Assembly (NCBI GenBank): GCA_016700115.1
Contig: CP064999.1
Span: 5,823,501 to 5,887,500, forward strand
Direction of reading: 5' to 3'
DNA from: Sphingobacteriales bacterium
GTDB taxonomy: Bacteria > Bacteroidota > Bacteroidia > Chitinophagales > UBA2359
DNA: 64,000 nt
Positions 31,501 to 42,600 of the stretch are shown here, one piece after another. Both the position numbers and the translations under genes were made by a program. Position 1 is the stretch's first letter. Each line of letters opens with the position of its first letter. The notes under the pieces were generated by a model that saw only the letters and a list, made by a program, of their open reading frames with translations, made no database searches and had not been told where the DNA came from.

Positions 31501-32806
31501 GGGCTATAAAATAATTGCCGACCGGCAATTTGTCCTGAATCTCCTCAGAATGATTGACCATCGCTGCTTTGCCCGTTCTCCCGTCTATTTTCCAGAAGTT
31601 AAATCTGTTGTCCTGAACAACCCATAAATTTTCAGCATCATCCTGAACAATAGCGCGCATAGCCATTCTGTCGTTGCCTTCCGTATAAAGCAGTTTTGAA
31701 AAGTGGTTGGGTTTCAGTGTTATCAGATAAAAGCCGAACTGAGTGCCTAACCACAATCTGCCGCTCCGGTCTTGAAAAATGTCATTTACATAAGTAATGC
31801 CATCAAACTTATTTCCTGTTACAAGGGTATTTGAATTGTTGGATGGAATTCCCATAAAGCCCGCCCCCCCTTTATTATCTCCGGTACTCACCCACCAAAA
31901 GTTATGGGCCTTCAACACATTGTTATAGTAATCCCAGGAACGGGTATTGAGGGAGTAGCCGGTAAATAATTGCTCCGTTTCGGGGTCTTTAGTTCGCCTT
32001 CCATCAGGCATAATCTTGTAAAATTGGTTGGCCTTTCCACTTTGAGCTATAATATATTTGCAGTTTCCAAACGCGTCCATATCAATAATAGCCGAAAAGT
32101 CATAATCTTCATGCTTAAAACGTCTTAGTTCTTCGCCTTTTTCGTTGAAGGCATAGATGGTGGTCGAGCCTCCGTCCTCAGGAGATCCGGTAAACGGGAT
32201 ATTCAAAACCAACCAAATTAACCCTGAAGGCGAGCTGCTTAATGTCATCCCCTTTTTAGCCACTTCAATACAAAGTGGCATAGTTTTGAAACTGCCGTCA
32301 TAAATGATTAACTCGCTGTATTGTGTTAAAAAAAGTAGGTGTCCGGCAGCATTGCGACAAAAGCTCAAAACATCTTTCGGAGCAAAGGGTGCTGTTTTTC
32401 CAAATACTTGTTCGAATGGTTCCGCCTTTTCTCTGACAGGGTCAAAAATGTCAATGTTTTTAATAGCTCCGAATGAGTGATGTTCTGTCGAAATCAACCA
32501 CATCCGGCCATCTGCCCCCTCAATGATATTGGTGATATCGTTTGCCTGAAGTCCGCTTGTTTCTTTGGTGTACCATTTAAAATTCAACCCGTCAAACCGG
32601 TTTAATCCGTATTTGGTGCCCAACCAAATCATATTCTGCCGATCCTGATACACACTTTGTACATCGCGGTGCGACAAGCCATCTTCTATGCTAAAATGTC
32701 TGATTTGCACAAGGTATTCCCTGGCACTTAGGTGCACGGCAAATGTTAACCAAAGAATCAAGGTCAAAACCCTTATGCTATAGGGGTTAAAATTGGGAAA
32801 TTGCAT
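28547..32806 (-). CDS. Hybrid two-component system regulator (HTCS: sensor kinase, receiver and AraC domain)
   Basis: A 1,419-residue one-protein phosphorelay. Residues 1-28 form a signal peptide/anchor. Residues 35-700 contain beta-propeller (Reg_prop) repeats such as 'DRQNMIWLGTKYGLNRF' and 'DRSGRLWLGTQFGFYLI'. A Y_Y_Y domain follows (about 750-825), then a membrane helix (828-850) and a coiled linker. The kinase has FFANVSHELRTPL with phospho-acceptor H905, an N box NFLSNAVKFT (1019-1028), DNGTGI (1051-1056) and GSGIGLSL (1081-1088). The receiver has ED at 1167-1168, acceptor D1211 in LSDIMMPVMDG and K1263. An AraC helix-turn-helix ends the protein (about 1330-1415). All key residues are present. 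In Bacteroidota such proteins sense periplasmic glycans and activate nearby polysaccharide loci. No susC/susD pair is in the window, so its target is open. Direct neighbour of tryptophanase, 276 nt apart. Confidence 0.95.
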   Translation of the reverse strand: MQFPNFNPYSIRVLTLILWLTFAVHLSAREYLVQIRHFSIEDGLSHRDVQSVYQDRQNMIWLGTKYGLNRFDGLNFKWYTKETSGLQANDITNIIEGADGRMWLISTEHHSFGAIKNIDIFDPVREKAEPFEQVFGKTAPFAPKDVLSFCRNAAGHLLFLTQYSELIIYDGSFKTMPLCIEVAKKGMTLSSSPSGLIWLVLNIPFTGSPEDGGSTTIYAFNEKGEELRRFKHEDYDFSAIIDMDAFGNCKYIIAQSGKANQFYKIMPDGRRTKDPETEQLFTGYSLNTRSWDYYNNVLKAHNFWWVSTGDNKGGAGFMGIPSNNSNTLVTGNKFDGITYVNDIFQDRSGRLWLGTQFGFYLITLKPNHFSKLLYTEGNDRMAMRAIVQDDAENLWVVQDNRFNFWKIDGRTGKAAMVNHSEEIQDKLPVGNYFIALFKDSKGFLYYQSENQIVQFNPVTLEYELFKISDPDTKWMFYRVWTFYEDEFGKIWFSIDSGEIGFLENKKIVMLPPLEKLNGAVSFAYQFFKDRTGNTWLVSDGGLYGLEVQTGKIFERYWSGGKNQYYFPFDNLLYMYQDPDGSFWIGTSGSGLIHWNKGKPLNRQHTFTNGQNSYSPASGFYEQFTTVHGLSNNVVYAVYDDNCDNLWLPSDYGIMRFNKNTTRTETFLTGDGITHNEFNRVSHFKAKDGTLYFGGLNGITFFHPDRFSETESEINPPLVITDYQQFTEDGEISETRKSAFLRDKTITLLPDDRFFRLEFMLLNYEETSKNRYAYLLNGVDRQWHFIKDNVVNFSSVPYGKHRLQIKGQTPDGQWSDNLLTLQVVAVKPVYLQIWFLLLSLFMLGLASYLYYRRRTQLLRKRKQELEKIVEERTHQILVDKVTIEQQAKELKLLERQKSRFFANVSHELRTPLSLIIGPVATLLKSKVLEFQDRQLLNFVYQNGKQLLRLVNEILDLSKLEMGFLEVKESAINFHEFINSLVAQFGTIHHGKSIEVGLENLSDPQLNILTDVGMLEKVILNFLSNAVKFTDQGGTIILRVEDIGEQLMVVVSDNGTGIHPEDLPFIFERYFQSKLKNAPTQGGSGIGLSLCKELALLMGGTVWVESEWGRGSTFYFQFPKNEAPADLVVSSTTNELDNVLTNNSMNGNLQLPEGNNPSIAVKPVILITEDNNDLRNYLNILLSDQYEVISATNGQEACEILMSGRIPDLILSDIMMPVMDGFQLLDKIKSNDNFRHIPIIMLTAREDLKSKLKALRIGVDDYLTKPFEEEELKVRIKNLLDNYNNRLEFAKSPSNKNSQKPEEKQMIISSVDALWLEEVEKVFTQYLAEPQFDMDWAADKLNLSQRQFNRRIKQLTGLAPYQYLREMRLQTAKVFLDQGKFSTIKEVGYAVGYSDIKYFSAQFKERFGIYPSASLHSSIHH

Positions 32807-33082
32807 TCAGACAGGTTAGTTTTTATCTCAGACATTTCATCTGCAAAAATGCTTCTCTTCTTTGTAAAAGTTAAGCACCAAAACAGAACGGTTCTTAATT
32901 TTTCGCAAAAAAAAACAACAAATATTTGTTTTTTTGAGTTTATTGTTCTGCCAAATAACTTATAAGTATCTGACCTATCAAATAATTTACACTAAAATTA
33001 CAATTTACGGGCCAAAGAGAGAGCATGTTGCAACCGGCTAAAAATCAGAAATAACCGGAAGCTGAAAACAAAGGAACTTCCA

Positions 33083-34462
33083 TTAATCCAATAGTCCGAA
33101 ATGAGCGGTAAAATGCCTTAAAAACTGAGGTTCTTTGGTAATTTTTAACCCCCTGACCTGTTGTCTGTTTGCCAGAATTTCATCAAACACCTCTATCACA
33201 TAATCTATATGCGATTGTGTATAAACTCTTCGTGGAATCGCAAGCCTGACCAATTCCATGGGGGCGGGTATTAAATTTCCCCGTTCATCGTATTTGCCAA
33301 ACATAACCGAGCCTATTTCAACACTGCGGATGCCGCCAATCCGGTACAGTTCGCAGACCAACGCCTGCCCCGGATATTGGTGAACCGGAATATGGTGATA
33401 GAGCTTTTTAGCATCCACATATACGGCATGACCTCCGACAGGATATATGATAGGCACGCCTTTCTGAAGAATCTGTTCTCCCAAATACTGTGTACTTGTT
33501 ATCCGGTATTTCAGATAATCAGGCTCAAATACTTCTTCCAATCCAACAGCTACTGCTTCCATGTCGCGCCCCGACAAACCGCCGTAGGTGGTAAACCCCT
33601 CGGTAATGATAAGCAACTGCATACAGGCATCGGATAGCTCATTGTTTCTCAGTGCCAGAAATCCGCCCATGTTCACCAATCCGTCTTTTTTTGCACTCAT
33701 TACCGCCGCATCGGCCAATGAAAACATCTCTTGCGCAATTTCGCGGTAGGTTTTTTGGGCATACCCCGTTTCGTTTTTATGAATAAAGTAGCTGTTTTCT
33801 GCAATCCGGCAGCAGTCTAAAATAAACAGGATATTGTATTGTCTGCACAATTGATGGACTTGTCGCGTGTTTTCCATGCTTACCGGTTGGCCGCCGCCGC
33901 TGTTGTTGGTTACGGTTAATATGACCCCGGCAACATTTTCGGCTCCAACTTTTTCAATCTGCTTCGCCAGTTCACTTACATCTAAATTCCCTTTAAACGG
34001 AAAGGGGGAGTTATAATCTCTGGCTTCCGGAACCGGAATATCAATAGCTGTTGCCCCGCTGTATTCGATATTGGCACGGGTGGTATCGAAATGAGTATTG
34101 CTGAAAAAGTATTTACCCTTGCCGCCGATATAGGTGTATAAAATTCTTTCCGCAGCCCGTCCTTGATGGGTGGGTAAAATATGCGGCATTCCGGTAAGTT
34201 TGTGTACGGCTTTTTCAAATCGTTTCCAGCTACGGGCACCTGCATAAGACTCATCGGCACGCATCATAGCCGCCCATTGATTGCTGCTCATGGCCGAAGT
34301 GCCGCTATCTGTCAGCAAGTCTATGATGACATGTCGCGATTTGAGGAGAAACGGGTTATAATGGGCATCTTTCAGATACTGCTCCCGCTGCTCCTGGGTG
34401 CTCATCGTAATCGGCTCAACTGTTTTAATCCGAAACGGTTCAATAATGGTTTTAAATTCCAT
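33083..34462 (-). CDS. tnaA: Tryptophanase (L-tryptophan indole-lyase)
   Basis: A 459-residue PLP enzyme that splits tryptophan into indole, pyruvate and ammonia. The PLP lysine is K259 in MSAKKDGLVNMGGF. The family is shared with tyrosine phenol-lyase, so I checked the distinguishing sites. The position that is Asp137 in E. coli tryptophanase and Thr124 in the phenol-lyase is Asp here (FDTT, D126). The site that is Arg381 in the phenol-lyase falls in 'SVEIG', as in tryptophanase. The C-terminal 'LRHFTA' keeps the His463 equivalent, which is Phe in the phenol-lyase. All three favour tryptophanase. Length fits. No tnaC leader or transporter gene is next to it. Indole is a signalling compound in many bacteria; whether it matters for the surrounding adhesins is not shown. 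Confidence 0.92.
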   Translation of the reverse strand: MEFKTIIEPFRIKTVEPITMSTQEQREQYLKDAHYNPFLLKSRHVIIDLLTDSGTSAMSSNQWAAMMRADESYAGARSWKRFEKAVHKLTGMPHILPTHQGRAAERILYTYIGGKGKYFFSNTHFDTTRANIEYSGATAIDIPVPEARDYNSPFPFKGNLDVSELAKQIEKVGAENVAGVILTVTNNSGGGQPVSMENTRQVHQLCRQYNILFILDCCRIAENSYFIHKNETGYAQKTYREIAQEMFSLADAAVMSAKKDGLVNMGGFLALRNNELSDACMQLLIITEGFTTYGGLSGRDMEAVAVGLEEVFEPDYLKYRITSTQYLGEQILQKGVPIIYPVGGHAVYVDAKKLYHHIPVHQYPGQALVCELYRIGGIRSVEIGSVMFGKYDERGNLIPAPMELVRLAIPRRVYTQSHIDYVIEVFDEILANRQQVRGLKITKEPQFLRHFTAHFGLLD

Positions 34463-34548
34463 GTATTAAATGATTTAACCGCAATATTACGGAGATTAAC
34501 AGAGCTTATCAATTTGATTTGAACGATTTGTCCTGGATTTAAAAACAA

Positions 34549-34591
34549 AAATCCCCCTGAACCCGAAATAATCCTAAGTACAGGGGGATTT
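34549..34591 (-). terminator. Rho-independent terminator after the second adhesin
   Basis: An 11-bp stem (34549-34559 AAATCCCCCTG with 34581-34591 CAGGGGGATTT). On the minus strand it is followed by TTTTTGTTTTT. It lies 20 nt past the stop codon at 34611. The same stem type is used after the adhesin copies at 47037, 54696 and 62411. Confidence 0.88.
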
Positions 34592-34610
34592 AACCATTAA
34601 CCATTAAAAA

Positions 34611-37600
34611 TTACCTCACCACCATCAGCTTAATCCGCTGAATTTGTCCGTTGGCAGGATGCAATACTGCATAATACAGGCCGGGCGTTAAAAGGCTCAG
34701 GTCTAACTCGAAATCGTAGTTGGTAAGTGCTTCCGTCTGCCCGTTGAACAGCGTTGCAACTTCTTTGCCTTCGGTGTTAAATACCGACAACGAAACATGT
34801 TCGGCTTCAACGGAGGTAAAGGCAATGGTAGTCAGTCCTCCGGTCGGGTTGGGATAGGCGGTCAGTTCTTGCACCATTTCCTCGCCGATCAAATCTGATT
34901 TACAAGCACTGACTGCTATCACTTTACTTGCCGTTGACTTGCAGCCGTTGCTTGCCGTAACGGTTACGGTATAGGTTCCTCCCATTGGCAGCGTTGCTCC
35001 GATACGGACAAATGCTGCCGTGTTGGCGGTCGGTCCATCGGGGAAGCTCCATAAATAGGAGGTACCTCCCGAAGCAGACTGAGAAAGGTTTGCTCCTACG
35101 CAGACCGACGACATTCCGGTAATCACCGCATTGGGCGATGCTAACACGGTAACGCTCTTGCTTGCTGTATTTGTACAACCAGCGGCATTGGTAACCGTTA
35201 CTTTGTAAACCCCTGCCATAGCAGTGGTAGCACCGGGGCGTTCCATCGTTGCGCCGGTGTCGGTAAATCCGCCCGGACCGCTCCAGGCGTAGCTAACCCC
35301 TCCTGTTGCCGTAAAGGTAATGGTGGTTCCACTGCAAACGCTGGTTGCACCTGTAATGGTGATAACCGGTTTTGCATTGACCGTTACCAGCACACTTGCC
35401 GTTGATTTACATCCGCCTGTTCCTGTTACGGTAACGGTATATGTTCCGCTCATAGCCACAGTCGCATTGGCACGGCTGATATTGGCAGAGGTGGAACTAA
35501 AGCCCGGCCCGCTCCAAACGTAGGATGTTCCGCCCGATGCACTTAATATCAGCGTGCTACCCACACAGATATTGGTATTGCCCGTAATCACCGCATTGGG
35601 CAACGGATATACCGTGATGTTGCGGCTGTTGGAGGCCGTGCATCCTCCTGCGTTAGTTACCGTAACTACATATACTCCCGACATGGCAGGTGTTGAGTTG
35701 GGAATTGACAATACATTGCCCGTTGCACTATACCCGCCCGGGCCGCTCCATTGATACGACACACCGCCCGATGCCGTCAGGGTAATCGTTGTGCCTGCAC
35801 AATAGGTCAGCGTTCCCGTAATATTGGCAGATACCGTTGAGGTGGTTACACTCACCGTAACTGCTTTGATGCCCGTACATCCGTTGGCATCGGTTACCGT
35901 TACAGAATAGCTGCCCCCGGTTCCGGCTGCCGCCGTGCGGGTCATGTTTGCTCCGTTAAACGTAAAGCCGCCCGGCCCGCTCCATTGATAGGTTACCCCA
36001 CCAGTTGCCGTCAGGTTGATGATGCTGCCGGTGCATACTGCCGTCGCTCCGGTAATGGTAATCACCGGTGCCGCATTGACCGTTACATTCATACTTGCCG
36101 TACCGATACACCCGTTGGCATTGGTTACTGTTACGGTATAAACCCCACTCATCGGTGCAGTTGCATTGACCCGCGTTAAAACAGCACCACTGTTGGTATA
36201 GCCTCCCGGTCCGCTCCATTGATAGAAATTGCCCCCTGTTGCGGTCAGCATGATTGTATTGCCGATGCAGAGGTTATTCACCCCTGTGATACCTGCCACC
36301 GGATTGGTATTTACCGTAATCAGGGTCGTTATGATGGTTTCAATGCATCCATTTCCGGCACTGATTGTAACCGTGTATAGACCTGTCATGTCTGTCGTGG
36401 CATTTGGGCGATTCAGGATTGCTCCTGTTGCCGTATATCCGTTTGGTCCGCTCCACTGATAGTTCGTTCCGCCATTGGCTGTCGTGCTGATGGTTTCTCC
36501 TTCGCAAATACTGCTGGTAATACCGGATACATAGCCAATCGTTTCATTGCCTTCGTTGATTGTCAGGTCGAGTATTTCAGTCGTACAACCCACCGTATGG
36601 GTATAAATACCCGTCTCGGTATAGGTCTGCCCGTTTACCGGCCAGGTATAACTAACGCACGCAAACATATAGGTCGTATTCGTGGTGTTGCCTCCGTTCG
36701 CGATGGTTAAATCCAGGGTTTCCGTATGACAACCGACTAAGTGATGATAAAGCCCCGTTGCAGTATAGGTCAGACCCGTTATCGGCCAGAAAAAACTGTT
36801 ACAGGTACTTACGGTCGTTACATTGAAAGTGGTTGGTATTACCGTTACTACCACACTTGCAGTATTCACACATCCGTTGCCGTTGGTAACGGTTACCGTA
36901 TAGGTGCCGCTTGTGGTAAACGAATTTAACGCCTGATTGGGCGTGTTGCCGCCACTCCACTGATAGCTTGTCCCTCCGCTTGCCGTCAGAGTAACGATGC
37001 TGCATCCGGTAGGTGTTCCGTAAATCGCTGGAGCAACCGGATTGGGCACTGTTACCGTAAACGAACAAGTTCCAATATTGCCCACTGCATCAGTTGCCGT
37101 AACCGTTACGGTGGTGGTGCCAATGCCAAAAGTACTGCCCGATGCCGGGTTAGCTGTCGAGGTCGCTCCGCAATCGTCCGATGGAGCAGGAAGGGTGAAA
37201 TTAACGGTAGCAAAACACTGTCCGGTATCAACCCCTTGAATGATATTGGCCGGACAATTGGCAACAGGAGGCGCGGTTCCGTTGATGGTAACTGTAAACG
37301 AGCAGGAAGAACTGTTGTTGGAGGCATCGGTTGCCGTAACTGTTACGGTGGAGGTGCCAAGACCAAAACTGCTGCCCGATGCAGGATTGGCAACCTGAAC
37401 AACAGAACAGTTGTCGCTTGCCGGTGGAAGCGTAAAGCTAACCGCCGTGTTGCAAACTCCGGTACCTACTGTTTGCGTGATACTTGCCGGACATTGTGCA
37501 ACCGGAGTTTGGTTGTCGGTAACTGTAACGGTAAAGCTGCAGGTTCCGGTATTGTTTGCCGCATCCGATGCGGTTATCTGAACGGTAGTTGTTCCCACTG

Positions 37601-39655
37601 CAAAATTGCTGCCCGATGGGATGTTCGAAAACTCAGAAGGGTTACCCGTGCAGTTATCACTTGCAGGGGGAATGGTAAAGGTAATTGGTGCAAAACATTG
37701 TCCCGGACTTGCCGGTTGTGAAATGTTTGACGGACACACCGCTAACGGAGGTGTTACATCGTTGACCGTAACCGTAAACGAACAACTCGTGCTGTTGCCT
37801 GCTCCGTCTGTTGCTATTAGGACTACTGTGGTCGTTCCGACAACAAAAGAGCTGCCCGGCAAATGCGTGCTCACTAAGGTTGCACCCGTACAATTGTCGG
37901 TCGGTGTAGGAAGGGTAAATGGCACTGATGCCTCACAGGTTGAAGGATTGCTCGCCTGAACAATGTTGGACGGACAGCTTAGACCGGGCGCATCATTGTC
38001 GTTCACCGTAAACGTAACCGTACATCCCGCAGTATTTCCCGAAGCATCTGTTACGGTCAAAGAAACAGGAATAGTACTTCCATGCGAGACACCGGTATAT
38101 ACTCCTGCTGCAATGCTTTGCGTAACAGCAGGTACCGCCAATCCGCAGTTATCAGAAGGAATGACCAATGGCACTAAATTGGGTATGACTACCTCACAGT
38201 TATTGTTGCCCGTCGTGTTCAGTGTCAAAGGAGGTGTCGGACAGGTAAAGGTTGGTGGCTGATTGTCGGTAACCGACACCGTAAACGAGCAGGTAGTTGC
38301 CAGGTTGCCCGAAGCATCCACTCCGCTATACGTTACAGTCGTTACACCCGGATTGAACGACACATTGTTGATGTTTGCCCCGTCGGAAATGCCCGAATTA
38401 GAGCTTGTTGTTGCGCCGCTAAGACCAAAGCCCCAGGTAACTCCCGGACAATTATCATAAATCGGGTCAACCAGCGTAAAGGTGGCATTACAAGAATTAG
38501 GAGCAGTATTGAACACCTGATTGGACGGACAGGTCAAGGTCGGTGCCTGAATATCTAATACCGTTACCGTAAACCATACTGTCATCGCCAGGTTCGAGGC
38601 TTCATCAATCCCGTTCAGGGTAACGTTGGTAATCCCTTTGTTAAACGAGATCACATTGCTGTTGCTGCCATCGGCTATGCCGGAGGAAGCACCAAAAGTA
38701 GCACCGCTCAGGGTATAACTCCAGGTGGCCACGCAGTTGTCGGTCAACGGATCTATGATGGTGTAGTTGGCAGCACAGGTATTCAGAATGGTATTCAACA
38801 CCTGATCGCCCGGATTGGCAAGCGTGGGTGCATCGTCGTCGTTCACCGTAATCACCACCGTACAGGTTGTTGTATTAGCCGGACTTGCACTGTCGGTAGC
38901 GGAGTATTGAACGGTAATCGTTGCCCCGTGATAGACCCCCGTATTATAAGCCCCTGCGGGAATGGTTTGCGCCTCGACAATACTACCCGAAGCCGTGCAG
39001 TTGTCGGTAGGACTAAGCATCGCCACATAGTTGGGAATGGTAATTTCGCAGCTTGACCCGGCATTCGTGTTGATAACAGTCGTTGCCGATGGACAGGTAA
39101 CCACCGGAGCATCGTCGTCATTCACCGTAAAGGTAATCGTACAAGTAGTCGTATTAGCAGGTGTTGCTGCATCCGTAACCGTAACGACAACAGGAATGGT
39201 ATTGCCATCCGATACGCCACTATAAGCCCCAGCAGGGATGCTTTGAGTAACCGGAACAGCCGCCAATCCACAGTTGTCGGCAGCATCGGAAACCATCGCC
39301 ACCAAATCGGGTATGCTTACTTCGCAACTACCGTTGCCGGTGGTATTTAACACTAATGTTGGCGTGGGACAGGTAAAAGTCGGCGCATCGTCATCGTTTA
39401 CGGTAATCGTAACGGTGCAAGTGGTGGTTTTGGGCACGGTTGCCCCATCGGTTGCCGTATAGTTCACCACCACAGTCGCTCCATCGCCACTGACGTTATA
39501 TGCCCCTGCCGGAATAGTTTGTGCTTCCACAATGCTGCCCGAAGCAGTGCAGTTGTCCGTAGGGCTTAACAGGGCTGCATAGTTGGGAATGGTGATTTGA
39601 CAACTCGCGCCCGCATTGGTATTGATGGTGGTCGTTGTAGCAGGGCAGGTTACGC
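34611..39655 (-). repeat. 5-kb near-identical duplicate of 6027-11070
   Basis: The two segments run collinearly with a constant offset of about 28,585 nt and differ only at scattered single bases. The similarity stops near 39655/11070: inside the same type of HYR module, 'ggcaggttacg' is followed by different sequence. The block encodes the HYR array, Ig-like modules and sorting domain of both adhesins. Confidence 0.88.
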
Positions 39656-42600
39656 TGGGGGGCTGATTGTCAACAACGGTTACGGTTTGGCTGCAAGTGG
39701 CGGTAATGCCGGCTGCATCGGTTGCCGTCCAAACTACGGTCGTGTTGCCAACGGGATAAGTGGTGGGGGCGTTGTTGGTTAAACTGCCAAATACACCACC
39801 TACCCAGTTAGAAGTTGCTCCCGTTAGTGCAAAATTATTCAATGTGCCTGTACGGCTGTTGCCCGAAGCATCAATAGCAGTATTGATACCTGCATTTGCT
39901 CCTCCTGCGGTTCCCTGATTAAGATGATAAACTGCTAACAAGCCCGGTTGTGCGTTTAGTTCAGCATTCATATTCGCAGAAATTTCGACTGCTGTTCGTG
40001 TAACATTCCATATCCGGATTTCATCTAACTTACCATTAAAATAAGGATCGGCATACTGTGATCTTCCTATCCAGTTGTTTACCGTACCTCCTACAATTGA
40101 TGGGGTATAGGTGAAGGAAATATTGGTTGCCACTAAAATGCCGTTGATATACATTCTGGCAACGCCGCCTCCTAATGTAACTGCTATATGCTGCCAGGTA
40201 TTTAAGGTTAATGGGCTGGGTGCGGAAATTATTTGCTCACCAACACCATAATTAATGGCAAAACGCGGTCGGCCTGCACCATCATAAGAGGTTGTGAAGA
40301 AAATATTAACACCCGGAGCATTCCCAAAATCAAGAATTCGTTGCCATCCGCTGTTTGATCTCGGGTAAACCCAAGTTTCATAAGTGAAGTTTGTAACAGT
40401 TGACAGATTGGCTGTGAACGAAATGTAATCATTCGAGCCATCAAAATCCAGAGCATTGCCATATATCGTACAATTATCGCTCACCGTTGGCGCCGTCAAT
40501 GTGGTTGTGCCTGTACAAAGTCCGGGAGTGTTGTTGATGGTAACAGTTCCGGCGCAGGTAATAGTGGGCTGCTCGTTGTCGGTTACGGTAATGGTAAAAG
40601 AGCAGGTGGTGGCAGTGTTGTTTGCCCCATCGGTAGCGCTTAGTGTAACAGTGGTAACCCCTTTTTGGAAGGTAATGATTGAGCTGGCACTGCCGTTGGC
40701 TATTCCCGAAACATTGGCAGGATTACCATTGGAATTCCCCGAAAAAACAGCACTCCATGTGCCACCCGTGCAATCATCCGACATAGGGTTGAGTATGGTG
40801 TAACCGCCGGTACAATCGCCAGTACCATTGCTGTCAGTAGTAACCGCTTGATTGATAGGGCAGACCAAGGTTGGAGGTGTCGTATCTGATGAATTAGATA
40901 TGGCAATACTCGCCGTTGCCGTACAACCGCCCGTTCCGGTTACGGTTACCGTATAAGTTCCGGCAACAGCAAAGCTATTGGCAGCCGTTGAAGGAGTTGC
41001 GCCGCCACTCCAGGCATAGCTTGTGCCGCCGGTGGCGGTAACGTTGATGGCAGTAATAGTGCAGGTAAGTCCTGTTGTGCCGGTGTTGTTGGTGATGCCG
41101 GCAGAAACCGGTGTACATACTCCCGGCACCGTAGTTACGCTACTTGTGGGGCTTGCTATATTATTGTCTATTATGCATGCGCAACGGGTGAGTACCGTTA
41201 TGGGGGTGGTTTGATTGTAGGTGGGCAGCGTGGTAGTCCAACTGCTTCCGCCATTGGTAGAGTATTGCAGGATAGAACCGGCGGGGCAGGCAGTAGCCGG
41301 CGGGGCTATAACGCCACCGCTAAGGGTACAGCCGGCGCAGGTACTTTGACTGCTCACTATGGCGGCGGGGGCTGCTGCGGTTAAAGTGACGCAAACTCCT
41401 CCTTCATAAGCACCCAAGTCCACTGTCGTATTTTGTATGCGGGCTGCGCCTATGATATCAGTGGTAATGCCGGAGGGAATGAGGCTGTTATCACCCGTAT
41501 CAATGGCGGGGCTGCTGCTTAGCAGGCGGATGCCGTCATCGGCAGTGCGGTGTATATTATCAGCGCCATCGGGGTCGGCGGCATTTACAAAGATGGGGTC
41601 GGCATTGCCGTTAGTATTCGGGCAGTTGGTACAGCTTCCATAACCGTCTTGTACTATGGAGTTGTTAACGGTGGGCGTGCCACCAATTCCACTGTTATTA
41701 TCCCAAATGATACAGTTATTGACTATGGTGGCAGTTGATGTAGCATGTATACCGCCTGCGCTTGTGGGAGCTAAGTTGTCGGTAAAGGTGCAATTGCTAA
41801 TGTTTGCAACACCGGTATGCATACCACCTCCGGTACTGGCTCTGTTTTCAACAAAAGCGCAGTTGCTAACTACGGGGAGGGCGGTAGAAAAGCTTCGTAT
41901 TCCGGCACCGTTAGCAGCCCCGTTATTATAGAAAGTGCAATGACTGATGGTGGGAGACGAGGATAATTCAATAGATATTCCACCCCCACCAATACCCCTA
42001 TTATCAATAAAAGAGCAGTTGCTGATGGTAGGCGATGAATCACGGCTTCGTATTCCGCCGCCGTTATCCCCATAATTAAGGGTAAAAGTGCAGTAACTGA
42101 TGGCAGGTGCGGACGAACTGATATTATACATGCCACCGCCACCTTGTGTGCTTAAGGGGGCATCATTACCGGTAAAGGTAACATTGGTAATGGTGGGAGA
42201 GGAGGCATGGTTATACATTCCAGCGCCTGAATGCCGCGAAATACTTACCCCTTCTACCGATATACTACTGTTGATTTCTGCATGTCCCCCACTTACTGTA
42301 AAACCGTCTAATATAGTGGTAGCAGCATCAGATACAGAGAGTACTACATGATAGGCGTTTTCGGTATTGCCGGTGATGCTTAGTAAGATGTTTGTACCGC
42401 TAATTACATCGTCATTATTAAAATCGCCGCTGAGTATGGTAGGGTTGGCGGTGATGTTGCGTGTGCCACCGCCGTTGGGGAAACCGCCATATAAGGCTAC
42501 ACCATCGGGCAGGTGAAAGGTAACATCACGGACATCATCAGTGGTCATTTCAAAACCACTACTATACGGTTTTTTGGTTGGCTTGTAGGTACCGGCTGCT

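Noticed and set aside
33083..34462. Tyrosine phenol-lyase
   Set aside because: Asp in FDTT, the VEIG segment instead of MERG, and LRHFTA instead of LRFFTA all point to tryptophanase.
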